Source: CAWBAT01 sp046331665 (GTDB lineage Bacteria; Acidobacteriota; Terriglobia; Versatilivoradales; Versatilivoraceae). Taken from it: a stretch of 64,000 nucleotides of DNA. A model generated the notes under the pieces. The model saw only the letters and a program-made list of their open reading frames with translations, was not told where the DNA came from and made no database searches. Numbering within the stretch: the stretch's first letter is position 1; the number at the start of each line of letters is the position of its first letter. Shown here piece by piece: positions 27,179-37,511 of the stretch. The stretch spans positions 79,303 to 143,302 of the forward strand of contig JAXLQK010000017.1 of the NCBI GenBank assembly GCA_046331665.1. The letters run 5' to 3'. The position numbers and the translations under genes were made by a program.

Positions 27179-27454
27179 AACTGTCATTTGCAGGAGATCG
27201 GTGTTTCTTCGCGCCTGGGTTTTAACGCCTCAAATTTCGGTGAAACAGTATACAGGGGAGTAGAGCCATGCGCTGTGAGCAAGGCTGTACTCCCCATCTG
27301 AACGAGAAGGGAATCGCAATCGCAGGCTGGCGCAGCCATGGTAAATGCCGATGTCTGCGGCGCCCGGCGAGAAGGCGATTCTTTGCTCAAAAAAGGTCTC
27401 ACCTGCGTCGTGGGTCGTGTCCTTCTTAGGTCAACAGGACGGAATCAGTGGCGA

Positions 27455-27742
27455 TCAGATAAACTCTGCAGCGACGAGATGCTTTCCAGGGGAGGATATT
27501 TCAATCCGAACCACCACGGCGGAAACCTTTCCAAGGTAACCGAACTCCTTGCTCTTGCCGAGGTCAATTGAAACAAAAGAACGGGGACCAATCGAGGTGT
27601 TTAGATAAAATAAAATTCCACTTGAGCTGATATTGACGCTCTCGGTTTGTTCTTCAAAGGAGTGGCCCATAAGATCCTCGCCGCTCACGATGATGTTTAC
27701 CTGCTCCTCCTCCCTCAAGGTACGCTGCCCTTTATTAGCCAT
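27455..27742 (-). CDS. PilZ-domain protein
   Basis: From ATG 27742 (GGAGAGAG upstream) the product is about 95 residues, a lone PilZ domain. The signature 'ESVNISSSGILFYL' matches the PilZ D/N-x-S-x-x-G motif, and 'FVSIDLG' and 'AVVVRIE' are the expected strands. The N-terminal RxxxR of c-di-GMP-binding forms is not clear ('QRTLREEEQV'), so nucleotide binding is unsure. A longer frame runs to 27868 without a better start. It is related in plan to the PilZ protein at 31079-31417 ('ESVNFSAGGTCFYL'). Confidence 0.8.
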   Translation of the reverse strand: MANKGQRTLREEEQVNIIVSGEDLMGHSFEEQTESVNISSSGILFYLNTSIGPRSFVSIDLGKSKEFGYLGKVSAVVVRIEISSPGKHLVAAEFI

Positions 27743-27925
27743 CAGCTCTCTCCCCCCAAATAGAGTATGACATGAAGCGAAAAATTGGTCCGGGTTCAAC
27801 TCATTAGAAATATAATCTTCTGCACTCTGAGCTTGCACATGAACTGGACTCACAGGAGATTCAACCAATCTTCAAATGAAAGTTCTGCGACCCGTGCAAA
27901 GAGCCTCGATTAGCTCTGCACTGTG

Positions 27926-29329
27926 TCACGAGAGAGACCACCCTTGGCGGTATTTGCGGCGAACATAGGTGGTGGCATCTTTATCGTTGGTGACTTCCAT
28001 CTTCATTCCATCCCAAAGCAGTCTTCGATCCGGGAAGCGGACGGCGAGATTTCCCATCAGCACCGTTTCCGTCAGCGGACCGGAATAGTCGAAATTCGAA
28101 CACGCGGGTTTGCCGCCTTTGCAGGCCTGGATCCAATTCTGCTCGTGTCCTTTGGAACCGTTGGGAATCCGTTCCAGGGTTTCGGGCGGCTGCTTGAAGT
28201 CACGCATCCGCGCTTCGGGAAGCAGGACGGGATCGCGTCCGTAGCATCCGCACATCACGATTCCCTCGTCACCGATAAACAGTACGCCGCCATCGTCGTC
28301 TCCCATGGCCTGGCCTTCTGCCAGCGCGTCGGGCCGGGGCGGCAGCAAGCCTCCGTCCCACCAGGTCATGCGCACTTCCGGCATTCCTTCTCTGGCGGGA
28401 AACTTGAAGCGAACGATGGTCGAGCGCGGGTAGGTTTCATTCCTGGGTTCGGTCTTTTTAAAGAATTCCTGCCAATAGGCGGAAATACAGCCCTCCACGC
28501 TGACCGGGTATTTGAGCTTCAACGCCCAAAAGACCGGATCGATGATATGACAGCCCATATCCCCCAGGGAGCCTGTGCCAAAATCCCACCACGCTCTCCA
28601 ACGACTGGGATGGTAGGTTGGATGGTAAGGGCGGAACGGGGCAGGACCAATCCATAGATCCCAATCGAAAGTCGAAGGCACTGCTGGTGTTTCGGTGGGT
28701 CTCTCCACCTCGACGCCCTGAGGCCATACTGGCCGATTGGTCCAGGTATGAACTTCCCGGACGGGACCGATCGCACCAGCCCAGATCCACTCGCAGATGA
28801 GGCGGGCGCCATCACCGGAATGTCCCTGATTACCCATCTGGGTTGCTACCTTGTATTGGCGGGCCGCTTCAGTCAACAGACGTGCTTCATAAACAGAATG
28901 CGTCAGTGGCTTCTGCACATAGACATGTTTACCTCGTTCCATGGCCGCCATGGCGATGACTGCGTGAGTGTGATCGGGAGTTGCCACAATGACCGCGTCA
29001 ATGTCTTTTTGTTGGTCAAACATGACGCGAAAATCCTGGTACGTTTTCGCCTTGGGATATTTGGCAAAAGTCTTGGCGGCGAACTCCATGTCGACATCGC
29101 AGAGAGCCACGATGTTTTCTGTCTCACATTTTTCCAAATTCCCCTTACCCATCCCCCCGACGCCGACCGCCGCGATATTGAGTTTGTCGTTGGCGGAAAG
29201 TGGACCTGTACTGCCGAATAGTTGCCTTGGCCCTATCGTAAGCGCTCCAGCCGCCCCTGCCGTCATCCCAAGGAAGGTTCGGCGCGGCACCAAAGATGTT
29301 GTCTTCTTCGATCCTTCTGAGTTCTTCAT
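27926..29329 (-). CDS. Tat-exported Gfo/Idh/MocA-family oxidoreductase
   Basis: 467 residues. A twin-arginine signal ('VPRRTFLGMTAGAAGAL') leads into a Rossmann fold with 'LNIAAVGVGGMGKGN' (about 50-65), then 'IVALCDVD', 'VIVATPDHTHA' and 'YVQKPLTHSVYEA', where family members usually have E-K-P. The C-terminal beta-sheet domain contains 'GPVREVHTWTNRPVWPQG', typical of the Acidobacteria/Planctomycetes exported branch. These enzymes oxidise or reduce sugars with a tightly held NAD(P). With the two DUF1080 genes in the window, a role in 3-keto-sugar chemistry is possible. RBS GGAGGG is 8 nt before ATG 29329. Confidence 0.92.
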   Translation of the reverse strand: MKNSEGSKKTTSLVPRRTFLGMTAGAAGALTIGPRQLFGSTGPLSANDKLNIAAVGVGGMGKGNLEKCETENIVALCDVDMEFAAKTFAKYPKAKTYQDFRVMFDQQKDIDAVIVATPDHTHAVIAMAAMERGKHVYVQKPLTHSVYEARLLTEAARQYKVATQMGNQGHSGDGARLICEWIWAGAIGPVREVHTWTNRPVWPQGVEVERPTETPAVPSTFDWDLWIGPAPFRPYHPTYHPSRWRAWWDFGTGSLGDMGCHIIDPVFWALKLKYPVSVEGCISAYWQEFFKKTEPRNETYPRSTIVRFKFPAREGMPEVRMTWWDGGLLPPRPDALAEGQAMGDDDGGVLFIGDEGIVMCGCYGRDPVLLPEARMRDFKQPPETLERIPNGSKGHEQNWIQACKGGKPACSNFDYSGPLTETVLMGNLAVRFPDRRLLWDGMKMEVTNDKDATTYVRRKYRQGWSLS

Positions 29330-29637
29330 GCAGAGTCCCTCCAGTAAGGTGTAGGTCTTTAGATCATTCCCCAGGCAAGCCTAAGATTCTTTTCAGGACA
29401 AATACAATTTAGCAGATTTTGTCTTAATTTCAGCACGGAGTCTTGGGATTTCCGAGAATCGTAGGCCGAGAGAGTTGCCACACCCACATCACTCCTCATC
29501 CGCCGTTCGGTGGATTGGCGATTCAGAGGGGATTACATCCCCCTAAACCCCGCTCAAGGGGTAATCCATGAGGCTTGAGCAGTTGGGTGCAAGAATAAAA
29601 CATTGACACCCCCAGCAACTCACGTCAGCATTTTCGG
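29330..29637. other. Divergent intergenic region with one hairpin
   Basis: No gene seen. A stem of GGATTAC and CCCC paired with GGGG and TAATCC spans about 29529-29567; it lacks a U-tract. A TTGACA at about 29602 could be a -35 for the radical SAM gene. Confidence 0.35.
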
Positions 29638-30609
29638 GTGAATCGTTCAGATATTCTCAATGCTTGGGGGAAAGTTCTTACCGGCCGATACCCCGCGCTC
29701 TCGATTGAGGTGACGCGGGAATGTCCTTTGCGCTGTCCGGGATGTTACGCCTACGAAGAAGGCCACCTGGGCGGCAATGTCACTCTGCGTCAATTAAGTG
29801 ATTTGAAGGGAGAGGCCCTCATTGAGGGAGTCCTGGATCTCGTGAGACGCCACCAACCGGTGCACGTGTCGCTGGTGGGCGGAGACCCCTTGGTGCGTTT
29901 TCGCGAGATGGAAGTGGTGGTCCCCAAGCTCAATGAGATGGGGATTTTTGTGCAGTTGGTCACCAGCGCCTTCCGACCCATTCCTGAGGCGTGGGCACAC
30001 ATCTCTCATTTGGATGTTGTGGTTTCCATCGATGGGTTACAGCCGGAACATGATGAACGTCGAACCCCGGCCACTTACGAGCGGATTCTAAAACATATAG
30101 CCGGACAACGCATGGTTGTTCATTGCACGGTAACCGGACAAATGATGAAGCGTCCGGGATACTTGGAGGAATTTCTGGAGTTCTGGAGTCCTCGGAGCGA
30201 GATCAAGAAGATCTGGATGAGTATGTTCACGCCTCAAAAAGGCGCCACGGATCCAGAGTGTCTTACCCCGGAAGAGCGCCTGCAGGCCGTTGAGGACTTG
30301 CAAGCCTTGCGGTCTTCGTTCCCGAAACTGGATATGAGCGAGAAAATCCTCCGCGAGTTTATCTCCCCTCCGAATAGCCCGGACGAGTGTCTATTTTCTC
30401 GGGCCACCTTGAATTTCTCCGCCGATTTAAAAACCAGGGTATCTCCCTGCCAGTTCGGGGGGGACCCGGACTGTGCGCGTTGCGGATGCATGGCCTCGAT
30501 GGCACTGGCTGCCGTAGGACATCATCAGCTTCCAGGCGGGTTCTCATTGGGAGGGATTTTCCGCGCTTCGGCCAAAGTCGGCAAGCTCTCCGCACGCTTT
30601 CACCGTTGA
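29638..30609 (+). CDS. Radical SAM protein
   Basis: 323 residues. The radical SAM iron-sulfur motif is 'ECPLRCPGCYAYEEG' (C-x3-C-x2-C, about residues 29-36). It is followed by 'VSLVGGDPLVR' (the GGE-like motif), and 'VVVSIDGLQPEHDERR'. The C-terminus has several cysteines ('SPCQFGGDPDCARCGCM') that could bind an auxiliary cluster, as in SPASM/twitch-type proteins. It generates a 5'-deoxyadenosyl radical; the substrate is unknown. The start is GTG 29638 with no good ribosome site; the nearby TTGACA suggests a very short leader. The next gene is convergent. Confidence 0.85.
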   Translation: MNRSDILNAWGKVLTGRYPALSIEVTRECPLRCPGCYAYEEGHLGGNVTLRQLSDLKGEALIEGVLDLVRRHQPVHVSLVGGDPLVRFREMEVVVPKLNEMGIFVQLVTSAFRPIPEAWAHISHLDVVVSIDGLQPEHDERRTPATYERILKHIAGQRMVVHCTVTGQMMKRPGYLEEFLEFWSPRSEIKKIWMSMFTPQKGATDPECLTPEERLQAVEDLQALRSSFPKLDMSEKILREFISPPNSPDECLFSRATLNFSADLKTRVSPCQFGGDPDCARCGCMASMALAAVGHHQLPGGFSLGGIFRASAKVGKLSARFHR

Positions 30610-30641
30610 TTCAGCTGGAAAGTAAAACCCGGGACGAAAGG

Positions 30642-30827
30642 TCAATCGTCCGTTGTGCGGAAAGTGGCGGTCCAGTCGCCACCTTGGTCGCAGGTCACTT
30701 CGACTTCCCAAGGACGGCAACAAACAGGACAGTCTTCCACGTAGGATTGATGCCGGCCGCCGCTTTCATCCATCTCCAGTTCCACCGCCTCGCCGCAGTA
30801 GGGCAACTCAATAGATAACCTGCCACG
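30642..30827 (-). CDS. CPXCG-motif cysteine-rich protein, one-base frameshift
   Basis: A short protein of the CPXCG family. As written, the long frame from 30833 reads 'IELPYCGEAVELEM', lacking the first Cys. However, GTG 30827 has AAGGAG 6 nt upstream and its frame reads 'AGYLLSCP' before meeting the other frame. Adding one C in the CCC run near 30803 gives 'LLSCPYCGEAVELEMD', the full C-P-Y-C-G motif, followed by 'SYVEDCPVCCRPW', the second Cys set. I therefore read it as a 62-residue CPXCG protein with an indel. The family is small and probably binds zinc; function unknown. Confidence 0.8.
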   Translation of the reverse strand, partial: RGRLSIELPYCGEAVELEMDESGGRHQSYVEDCPVCCRPWEVEVTCDQGGDWTATFRTTDD

Positions 30828-31078
30828 CTTCACTCCTTGAATCCCTGGAAGTCATCTTAATGATTTTACACCCCACCTGGATGTTGAAGTACGGTTGTCT
30901 AAGTCTTCTGTAATGGCTGCAAAATTGTTGAGTCTGAAGTTCTTCAGAGCGAGCTGTCAACAGCTGCTGATTTTAAGAATAAAAACGAAGAGCCGCAAGG
31001 ATAACCTTAAGGAGAGTTCTATCGAGGATTACCACTTGGAAGCTGGCTTTTTTGGAAGGTACCGCCGAACGCCTCCGC

Positions 31079-31417
31079 TTATGGACAAACCATGCCCCGT
31101 ATTTGTATCCGGGAGCTTTCATGATCTGATTCCACCCGGGTAACGAGGCCCGTGGTTCGATAGGTCTTGGGATCTGCCGGCAGAACGATACTCAGGGCGA
31201 AGGTCTTGCCAACCCGGACACGATTTGACAGGTAGAAACAGGTGCCTCCGGCTGAAAAATTGACCGACTCGGTGAGCTCTTCAAAAGGCGCATCCTCAAT
31301 GCTAATGCCCTTTACTTCAATGGAAACACCGGCCTTGACACGCCTTTTCCTTCGCCGGTCTACGAAGGCTTTAATGGCATTGTCGATGTCTTCGCCGCGC
31401 CAAACTTGTTGTCTCAT
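31079..31417 (-). CDS. PilZ-domain protein
   Basis: 112 residues: an N-terminal basic region ('DRRRKRRVKAGVSIEVKG') that fits the PilZ RxxxR loop, then 'ESVNFSAGGTCFYLSNRV' matching the D/N-x-S-x-x-G motif, then 'GKTFALSIVLP' and 'TTGLVTRVE' strands. It is likely a c-di-GMP effector or adaptor, though the binding residues are only partly conventional. The RBS AGGGAG precedes ATG 31417. It is separated from the URO-D gene by about 160 nt and lies on the same strand. Confidence 0.82.
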   Translation of the reverse strand: MRQQVWRGEDIDNAIKAFVDRRRKRRVKAGVSIEVKGISIEDAPFEELTESVNFSAGGTCFYLSNRVRVGKTFALSIVLPADPKTYRTTGLVTRVESDHESSRIQIRGMVCP

Positions 31418-31579
31418 GGCTGCTCCCTGGCCATTCTTTGGAAAAGCGCTTGCCCTACATAACTTTTATCGGCTGCTACCGCGCTTTCATTTACATCAAT
31501 GAAAGAGGTTTAATGGATCTATTGGGGCCAAGGTTGAAGGGCAGGAAAGGGGTCTATGAGGGCCTGCCAGTCGGTCGAT

Positions 31580-32620
31580 TCAGGGTGCGAAGGCCGAGTC
31601 GACCGCTTGAATGAATTCGAGAATCTTCTCGTCGGGAACTTCAGGGCCGATGTCAGCCACCCAGACGTCCCGGACTCGGGTACTGGGGCCAGCCTGTTGT
31701 ACCAGGCTTGAAATCGTTTCTTTGAGGGTTTCTGGCGGCATTGTCTGCAAATCATAAATATTGATCATCAGGTCGAGTGTCACGTTGGGGAAGGCGCGAC
31801 GGACGGCGCTGAGGTCGCTTCCCCAGCCGACTTCGATAGAGTTGATCGGCTCGAGTTTCCGGTATTCTTCCAGATACCGATCCATGCGGCCGCAATGGTG
31901 CAGATCAAACCGCGACGCCTGGCGGCGAAAATGAAGGTCAGCCGGCAAAACCATTTCCCGATAAAGGTTCGGGCTGATCATCACCACCGGGCAGTTTCCA
32001 ATAAACAGGTTTCGTTCCTCCCTTAACCACGGGTTAAACGGTACGGTCAGCGTGTCATAACATTCCAGGATGAAGTCCGCAATGAGGGTGAGGAATGGCG
32101 ACATGACGTCCGCTGCCTCGATCAGGTAGGCTAGTGCATTGCTTCCCAGGACGCTCATGGCTACGTTGAGGGGACCACCATGGTTGATCGTAGCATCTAC
32201 CGTTCCGTAGCGTTCCATTAGCAATTTCCCCTGCCTGCGAAACTCTGTGGACAAAAAATGAGAGGCTAAATCAGGTTGCGGAATCGAGGCAATGTCGGAT
32301 GAATTGCTCAGGGAGAGATGACGACAGGAAGGGGCTTGGTCATTCTGGAAATAGATTTCACAACCGAGCAGACCAGAGATCAAACGGTGGCCGCAGATTT
32401 CAAGGTGAGGTTTGGGAAGGGGATCGATTTCACCAATGCCGGCCCGGCCAAACCTGTCATAGAGCAGACGCCGGGCTTCACGATCCTGTTCGGTACGAAA
32501 GATTGGATCTCTGCAATATTTCTCTCCAAAAATCATGCCATAGTGCTGGTAAAACCAGGACTCAGAGAAGGTAGGCCTCGCATGCGTTGCGGGAAGATTT
32601 TGGCCTGTGTACCATTTCAT
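31580..32620 (-). CDS. URO-D-fold protein, probable corrinoid-type methyltransferase
   Basis: 346 residues of the uroporphyrinogen-decarboxylase superfamily. 'FDLHHCGRMDRYLEEYRKLE' (about 238-257) provides the H-x-C-G zinc-site signature of cobalamin-dependent methyltransferases, and 'SIEVGWGSDLSAVRRAFPNV' follows as in that group, though a Cys that often comes next is absent. The N-terminus lacks the usual start and instead reads 'SESWFYQHYGMIFGEKYC'. It may transfer methyl groups between a corrinoid and an unknown carrier. No corrinoid protein is adjacent; one lies at 44197. RBS AAGGAGG is well placed before ATG 32620. Confidence 0.78.
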   Translation of the reverse strand: MKWYTGQNLPATHARPTFSESWFYQHYGMIFGEKYCRDPIFRTEQDREARRLLYDRFGRAGIGEIDPLPKPHLEICGHRLISGLLGCEIYFQNDQAPSCRHLSLSNSSDIASIPQPDLASHFLSTEFRRQGKLLMERYGTVDATINHGGPLNVAMSVLGSNALAYLIEAADVMSPFLTLIADFILECYDTLTVPFNPWLREERNLFIGNCPVVMISPNLYREMVLPADLHFRRQASRFDLHHCGRMDRYLEEYRKLEPINSIEVGWGSDLSAVRRAFPNVTLDLMINIYDLQTMPPETLKETISSLVQQAGPSTRVRDVWVADIGPEVPDEKILEFIQAVDSAFAP

Positions 32621-32909
32621 GGCGCTCTGACCTCCTTGAGTCCACTCCTATGAAAAGCACGGTATCAGTGATGCAAGTTCATCGTGCTGGATTCCACTCC
32701 GTTTGCTCGGATGGTATGTCGATGATCCGTTCTTTGGTCCGTCAAAAAGTCAGCACTTGAAACGCTCACTGTAAGTCTCCTCTGCTTCTGATGTATATTA
32801 TGGTCGATGATGTTCGAGAATAAATCATCTCTTATTCACTCTATTCGTGAAGTCCACCGGTCATTCTCCTGCCTTGACAACTTCTATAACTCATAAACGG
32901 AGGAATGCG

Positions 32910-33812
32910 ATGAAGAGATTGGGACTTGGCATTCTTATTCTGGTGATCTCGCTGGCCTATGTCTCACCCTGCGCTGCACAGTTGGGCTTGTTTTCAAAGG
33001 AACAACGTATTGATATTACCCGCGAGTGGAAAGGGGAACGATTCCCGGATGGGCGTCCCAAGGTCCCGGAGTCCACTCTCGAAGTGCTGAAGACTGTTGA
33101 CGCCGAGGAAGCCTGGGGGGTACTGATTGCCCATGGCTACAAATTTCAATTTGAGAGCGGCTGGCATGTGATTAATCCCGGCCAACGATTGGTGGGACGG
33201 GTGGTGACGGCGGTTTTCATGCCGCAGCGTCCGGATTTAAATGACTATATCAATGATCGCGGCAAACAGGAGGGTCGCCATGGGGCTCAAAATTCCTGGC
33301 CGATTGACACCCTGCAACCCGGAGACGTTTTGGTGGTCGACCTTTTTGGTAAGGTTAGAGATGGAACCTACGCGGGAGATAATCTTTCCACCTCCATCTT
33401 CACGCGGTCTGGAACAGGGCTGGTCGTGGATGGGGCCGTCCGCGACGAAACTGGGATCTCCCAGATCAAAGGGATGAGGGTCTTTGTGCGTGCTTCGGAC
33501 CCATCGGCTTTGCGTGATGTAACCCTGGTCGGGATGAATGTCCCCATCCGGATCGGTCAGGTCACTGTCTTGCCGGGGGACATCGTTCTGAGCGATGTCG
33601 AGGGGTTGACTTTCATCCCGCCTCATCTGGCTGAGGAAGTGGGGGACAAGGCTCAGATGACCCATTTGGTAGACGAGTGGGGGCATATGATGCTCCGCGA
33701 AGGCAAATACAAGCCGGGAGAAGTCGACGGCAAATGGAGCAAACAAATGATCGACGAATTCAACCAATGGGCGGAGCAAAAGGGATCGAAGTTGCGAATG
33801 AAGCCGAATTGA
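32910..33812 (+). CDS. Exported RraA-like (HMG/CHA aldolase fold) protein
   Basis: From ATG 32910 (CGGAGGA 6 nt upstream) 300 residues. A signal peptide is clear ('MKRLGLGILILVISLAYVSP', then Cys-Ala-Ala-Gln). The mature part has the RraA fold signature: 'LQPGDVLVVDLFGKVRDGTY', 'GDNLSTSIFTRSGTGLVVDGAVRD' broken by a loop, and 'PGDIVLSDVEGLTFIPP'. The family includes 4-hydroxy-4-methyl-2-oxoglutarate aldolases and the RNase E regulator RraA, which are cytosolic. An exported form is unusual and points to a metabolic role on an external keto acid or a sugar-acid breakdown product, like the mannonate-dehydratase-like gene nearby. Confidence 0.85.
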   Translation: MKRLGLGILILVISLAYVSPCAAQLGLFSKEQRIDITREWKGERFPDGRPKVPESTLEVLKTVDAEEAWGVLIAHGYKFQFESGWHVINPGQRLVGRVVTAVFMPQRPDLNDYINDRGKQEGRHGAQNSWPIDTLQPGDVLVVDLFGKVRDGTYAGDNLSTSIFTRSGTGLVVDGAVRDETGISQIKGMRVFVRASDPSALRDVTLVGMNVPIRIGQVTVLPGDIVLSDVEGLTFIPPHLAEEVGDKAQMTHLVDEWGHMMLREGKYKPGEVDGKWSKQMIDEFNQWAEQKGSKLRMKPN

Positions 33813-33910
33813 AGCCTATTTTGCCTCCTTCTCTGAGAGAGTTTTTCCCCTCGACTTTCTATCAGAATCTATAATTTTCAATAACTATATTTTAACTAGA
33901 CCTATGTAAT

Positions 33911-36900
33911 CTAAAACTTTAGAAGTTTAACTGCCTGGGGAGCGATAGATACAGGTCCAAGCAGGCCCGACTCCAACAAGGGATCCCCTTTGGTCCAGTG
34001 TTTCCAGGTAGTAAAGGTTTTCCTGCCGGTCGGGCTGGGTTGATGCTTGAGAAACCAGTCCGGCCACTCCTCCAGCCTGGCTCATAGTTTTTGGCGTTAG
34101 ATTCCTGGGGGTTGACGGTGGAATCCATTGTGCATCCTCTGGAAGTTGTTCATCACCGATCAGCCGATTTGGCCAGAGATTGACAACCTTCACCACCAGT
34201 TCGTTATTTCCCGTGCAGAAGATTGGTGATATCCACTCCGGGATAGGTTTCCACAGGATACCGACGTCATATCCCGTTGAGATTGGCCTGAGCGATCACC
34301 AGAGACCCTTCCGAGGTCCAATGTGTATCGGCAATCGGATTGGATGAAGCCTTCGGAGCGCTTGGAAGGTAATATGCCGATATAAGGCTGTCAGAAAAAA
34401 TACTTCACGCCAGGATGCGGATGATCCGTCAGGAGATGTGAGCTGGTCCAGTGTCAGGCGATCCGGAGCGCCCCCCTGGCAGAATTCAATACCCAAGATT
34501 GAATGGCCAGTGGATTGGGGGTGGAGGGGATCTCCGTTTTTACCAGAACTCCCTTCCGGGTCTTCAATTCATAATTCCCGGCATTCTCGACTGCGATTCT
34601 GTATTCCAGACTCACCGGAACGAAGGGGCGCTGATGGCAATGGCTTGATGTCGAAGCTGAATTTCCGGTGCCGGGGTTAACGCAGAGTCGACAACTCCAC
34701 CCCATTTCGTCGAATGGAGATCACAGGCTCTGGTAGTGTTGCTTCATCTCCTCGAAAAACGACCTTGCCTGACCCATAAGGATCAATGCCAGCGGAATTA
34801 ACGTGGCACCGTCGCGTTCGTCGTAGGTGAGCACGGGATCCATCTTGCCAGTGTCATGCCACCAGAGTTCGGGTCTCCCGGCGACCCGAAACCGGCAGAG
34901 AAACCGTCTGGCTTCAGGGAGGGCATTGGCGACAAAGTAGAGGTCGTCTCTACCAACCCGGCGATGAATCGTGCGAATCTCTTCTCCGACGGTTGCTTCG
35001 AGTGCAAGAGAAGTCGGGCTGTACGCCCAACCCGGAGAGCACTTTGGGGAAGAGGTTTCCCCCATACGATTTTCCCTTTGCCATAGCGGTTTTCGGTGAT
35101 GCTCACGCCGTCGCAATTCCCCCAAAGTTCGGCGGCCATTTCTTGAATGAGGCTGTCACAGCGCGGGTAATCCATGAGGCTGGGAGAGCTGACCGGGCGG
35201 GGACCAACGACCGTAGCTCCTGCGAACACCAATTCTCTAATCTTCCCAAGCAGGGCGGGGGTCATGGTGCGTCCGGGAGGCAGCGCGAGTATTCGATAGC
35301 TCATTCGGCTTGGCAGTACCAGACGTCCATCCTCCACGGTCATCTGCTTGATCAGCACTTGAGGTGGAATATCGTCAAAATCAAAGCCCGGAGGGATGAG
35401 GATCCATTGCCTCACGGCTGGGAAAGAATGGGGAGAGTTCTCACTGCCGAGGTAAGCGACGTCGGCTACAAATTGGCCGCTTTGCAACGGGGATTGGCAG
35501 CGAGCCAGATAGGTATGCCAGGGAAGGGAAAATTCCACCAGGTATTGGTTCGTTCGTAGTGAATTCCAAAAGGGCCAAGGTCGCCTTCGGCAAGCAGTCC
35601 ATCCAGGGTTGCATGCAGTAGCGGTGAAAGACGAAGCGGTTGACTCCCAAAGTGAAAGCCAGGTCGCCGGTCGGCTTCATCCGGAACGGATGAGCCACCT
35701 TCGCGCTTTCCGGATTTACCAGCGGTATAGGCCTCCGCAGCGACGACAGGCTGGCCCTGGATGTGCGCAGCCAGGCCATCGCCTTGCACCATCCCATCAA
35801 GAAATCCCACCAGGCAGGTCTTCCAGACCAGGGAATTCGCACATCTGAAGGTCCGCCGCGCCGGCATGGCGGCGTCATCCAGAGGACCTCCATCGCATAC
35901 GCCTCGATCGACAAGCCAAGCCCATTCCGATGGCTGATCTCCCGCAATTGCTCGGCATAATTGATTACCATCAGATCGGCGACTGTGCGTCGCAAATCCC
36001 AAAGAAAGCGCTCTGAAATTTCGCGATTGCCGACGGCGCGTCCCGTGAGAATCGTCAAATAGGGGAGAAGATCGTAGCCGCACTTCGAGCGAAATGCTTC
36101 ACGGAACCCGGGCGTCCAGTTCTGGGCTCCTGTTTCCCAGCTGTCAATGTGGGTCATCTTCAAAGCCGTGCCATTGACCGCTTTCTGGTCCGCGAGGAGT
36201 TTGCCCATCAATTCAGCAAAGTGGATTTCGATCGCTTTCTGGCTGAGTTTGTCCTCAAGACCGAGGCTTTCTTGCGGTGCGGGATGATTCATTTTTCCGG
36301 TGGAAGTGTGCCCGATGCGGAGCACGGTCCAACTTCCGCGGGGGACCCTCCCAGTAGGCTGTCCCTTTAAATTACATCTGACTGCTTAAGTCCACAATCT
36401 GGTCTGGCGGAATTGCTATCTGCGAGGGGATCATTGGCTCGCCGGAAAAGACCTGCTGTCTGATATAAGCCGCTTTCCGGGAATATCCTCCAGCCGCACG
36501 TCGGGATGCAGTTCAACGGCATTCAGGGTGATCCCATTGGCGAAAGTACGGAACAGCCAGTCAGTCTCCTCCAGCAGGCCTTTCAGGAATAGCCGGAAAT
36601 AGCGGGCCGTGACCGCTGGAAAATTGACGGTTGAGCAGGGCCAATGAAACTTGAATGGGCGAATGACCTGGAAATTCTGGCCATCCTCGGAAACCTCCAG
36701 CGTGCCCGAGACTTCCAGAATTCCACGGCTCCGAGGCGAGAGTGAGAGCCCGGGCAGTGAAGGGTTCGGGGAAGTCGATATTCAAAATCTGCGACTCTCC
36801 TTCAGGCACGGGCGGCAACAGGGTGATGGCAGAAGGGTCGCCTTGGAGCAGGCCTGCCGCATCGAGGCTTTTGCGGTCAGATCCGTAGCTGATCTTCGGA

Positions 36901-37511
36901 GCGCGCGAAGCCATCCGGTCTTCTTCCACGGCCGGTGTAGGAAAAGCCAGAACAGCAATGTCCCGGTAGTAATTGCGGACAGACTTTGGCCGGATCAAGG
37001 GTCCGGAAAATGTCTGGGGGCCTTGCAGTCTAGTCTCACTCCAAACCAGGACTTGCATCGACAATTCTGGAGTAATCCAGGGGCCGCCACTGCCGGTATA
37101 TCCACCATCGTTATTCATATTCAGCGTGATGCCGAGACGCGAAGCTTCCCGGATGACATGTTGGAGCATTTCCCGCCATTCCGGGCTCAAGAAGCGGACA
37201 GGTCCCTTCGGTACAAACAAGTCCACTTCCAAATAAACGACACCGCGAATGCCCACCCGGCGCATCGCTTCAAGGTCCGCCGTGATGCCCTCACGGGTCA
37301 GCGTCCCATCCATGATGACCCAATAGACCCACGGCCAGGCTTCTTCTGGTGGATCGAGAAAAGCCTGCTCGAGCTTTCCGGAGGTCTGAACTCCCACCTT
37401 CCCAGAGCGAGCGAGGAAACAGGGACTCTCCATGCCAATCAGTGCAGGGGCGCCCAATACCCAAAAAGTGGAGTTTCTAAGAAACCATCTTCGGTTAAAG
37501 ATGGGCATCAT
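33911..37511 (-). pseudogene. GH106-like alpha-L-rhamnosidase, several frameshifts
   Basis: The restored gene spans about 3.6 kb (about 1200 codons), the usual size for GH106. It begins with a signal peptide at ATG 37511 (AAGGAGG upstream) and 'PWVYWVIMDGTLTREGITADLEAM', split over residues about 60-83, a clear family mark. The frame shifts near 36560, giving similarity in another frame from 36325 ('HIDSWETGAQNWTPGFREAF'), and again several times between 35450 and 34100. The C-terminal family ending is intact in its own frame ('FTTWKHWTKGDPLLESGLLG') up to TAG 33911-33913. It would cleave rhamnose from plant or bacterial polysaccharides outside the cell. As written it cannot give a full enzyme. 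Confidence 0.82.

Noticed and set aside
27923..28657. Plus-strand open frame of 244 codons
   Set aside because: Antisense to the Gfo/Idh/MocA gene; shadow frame.
30642..30833. Loss of the first Cys in the CPXCG motif as a natural variant
   Set aside because: A GTG start with a good ribosome site in the next frame restores C-P-Y-C-G with one added base, so an indel explains it better.
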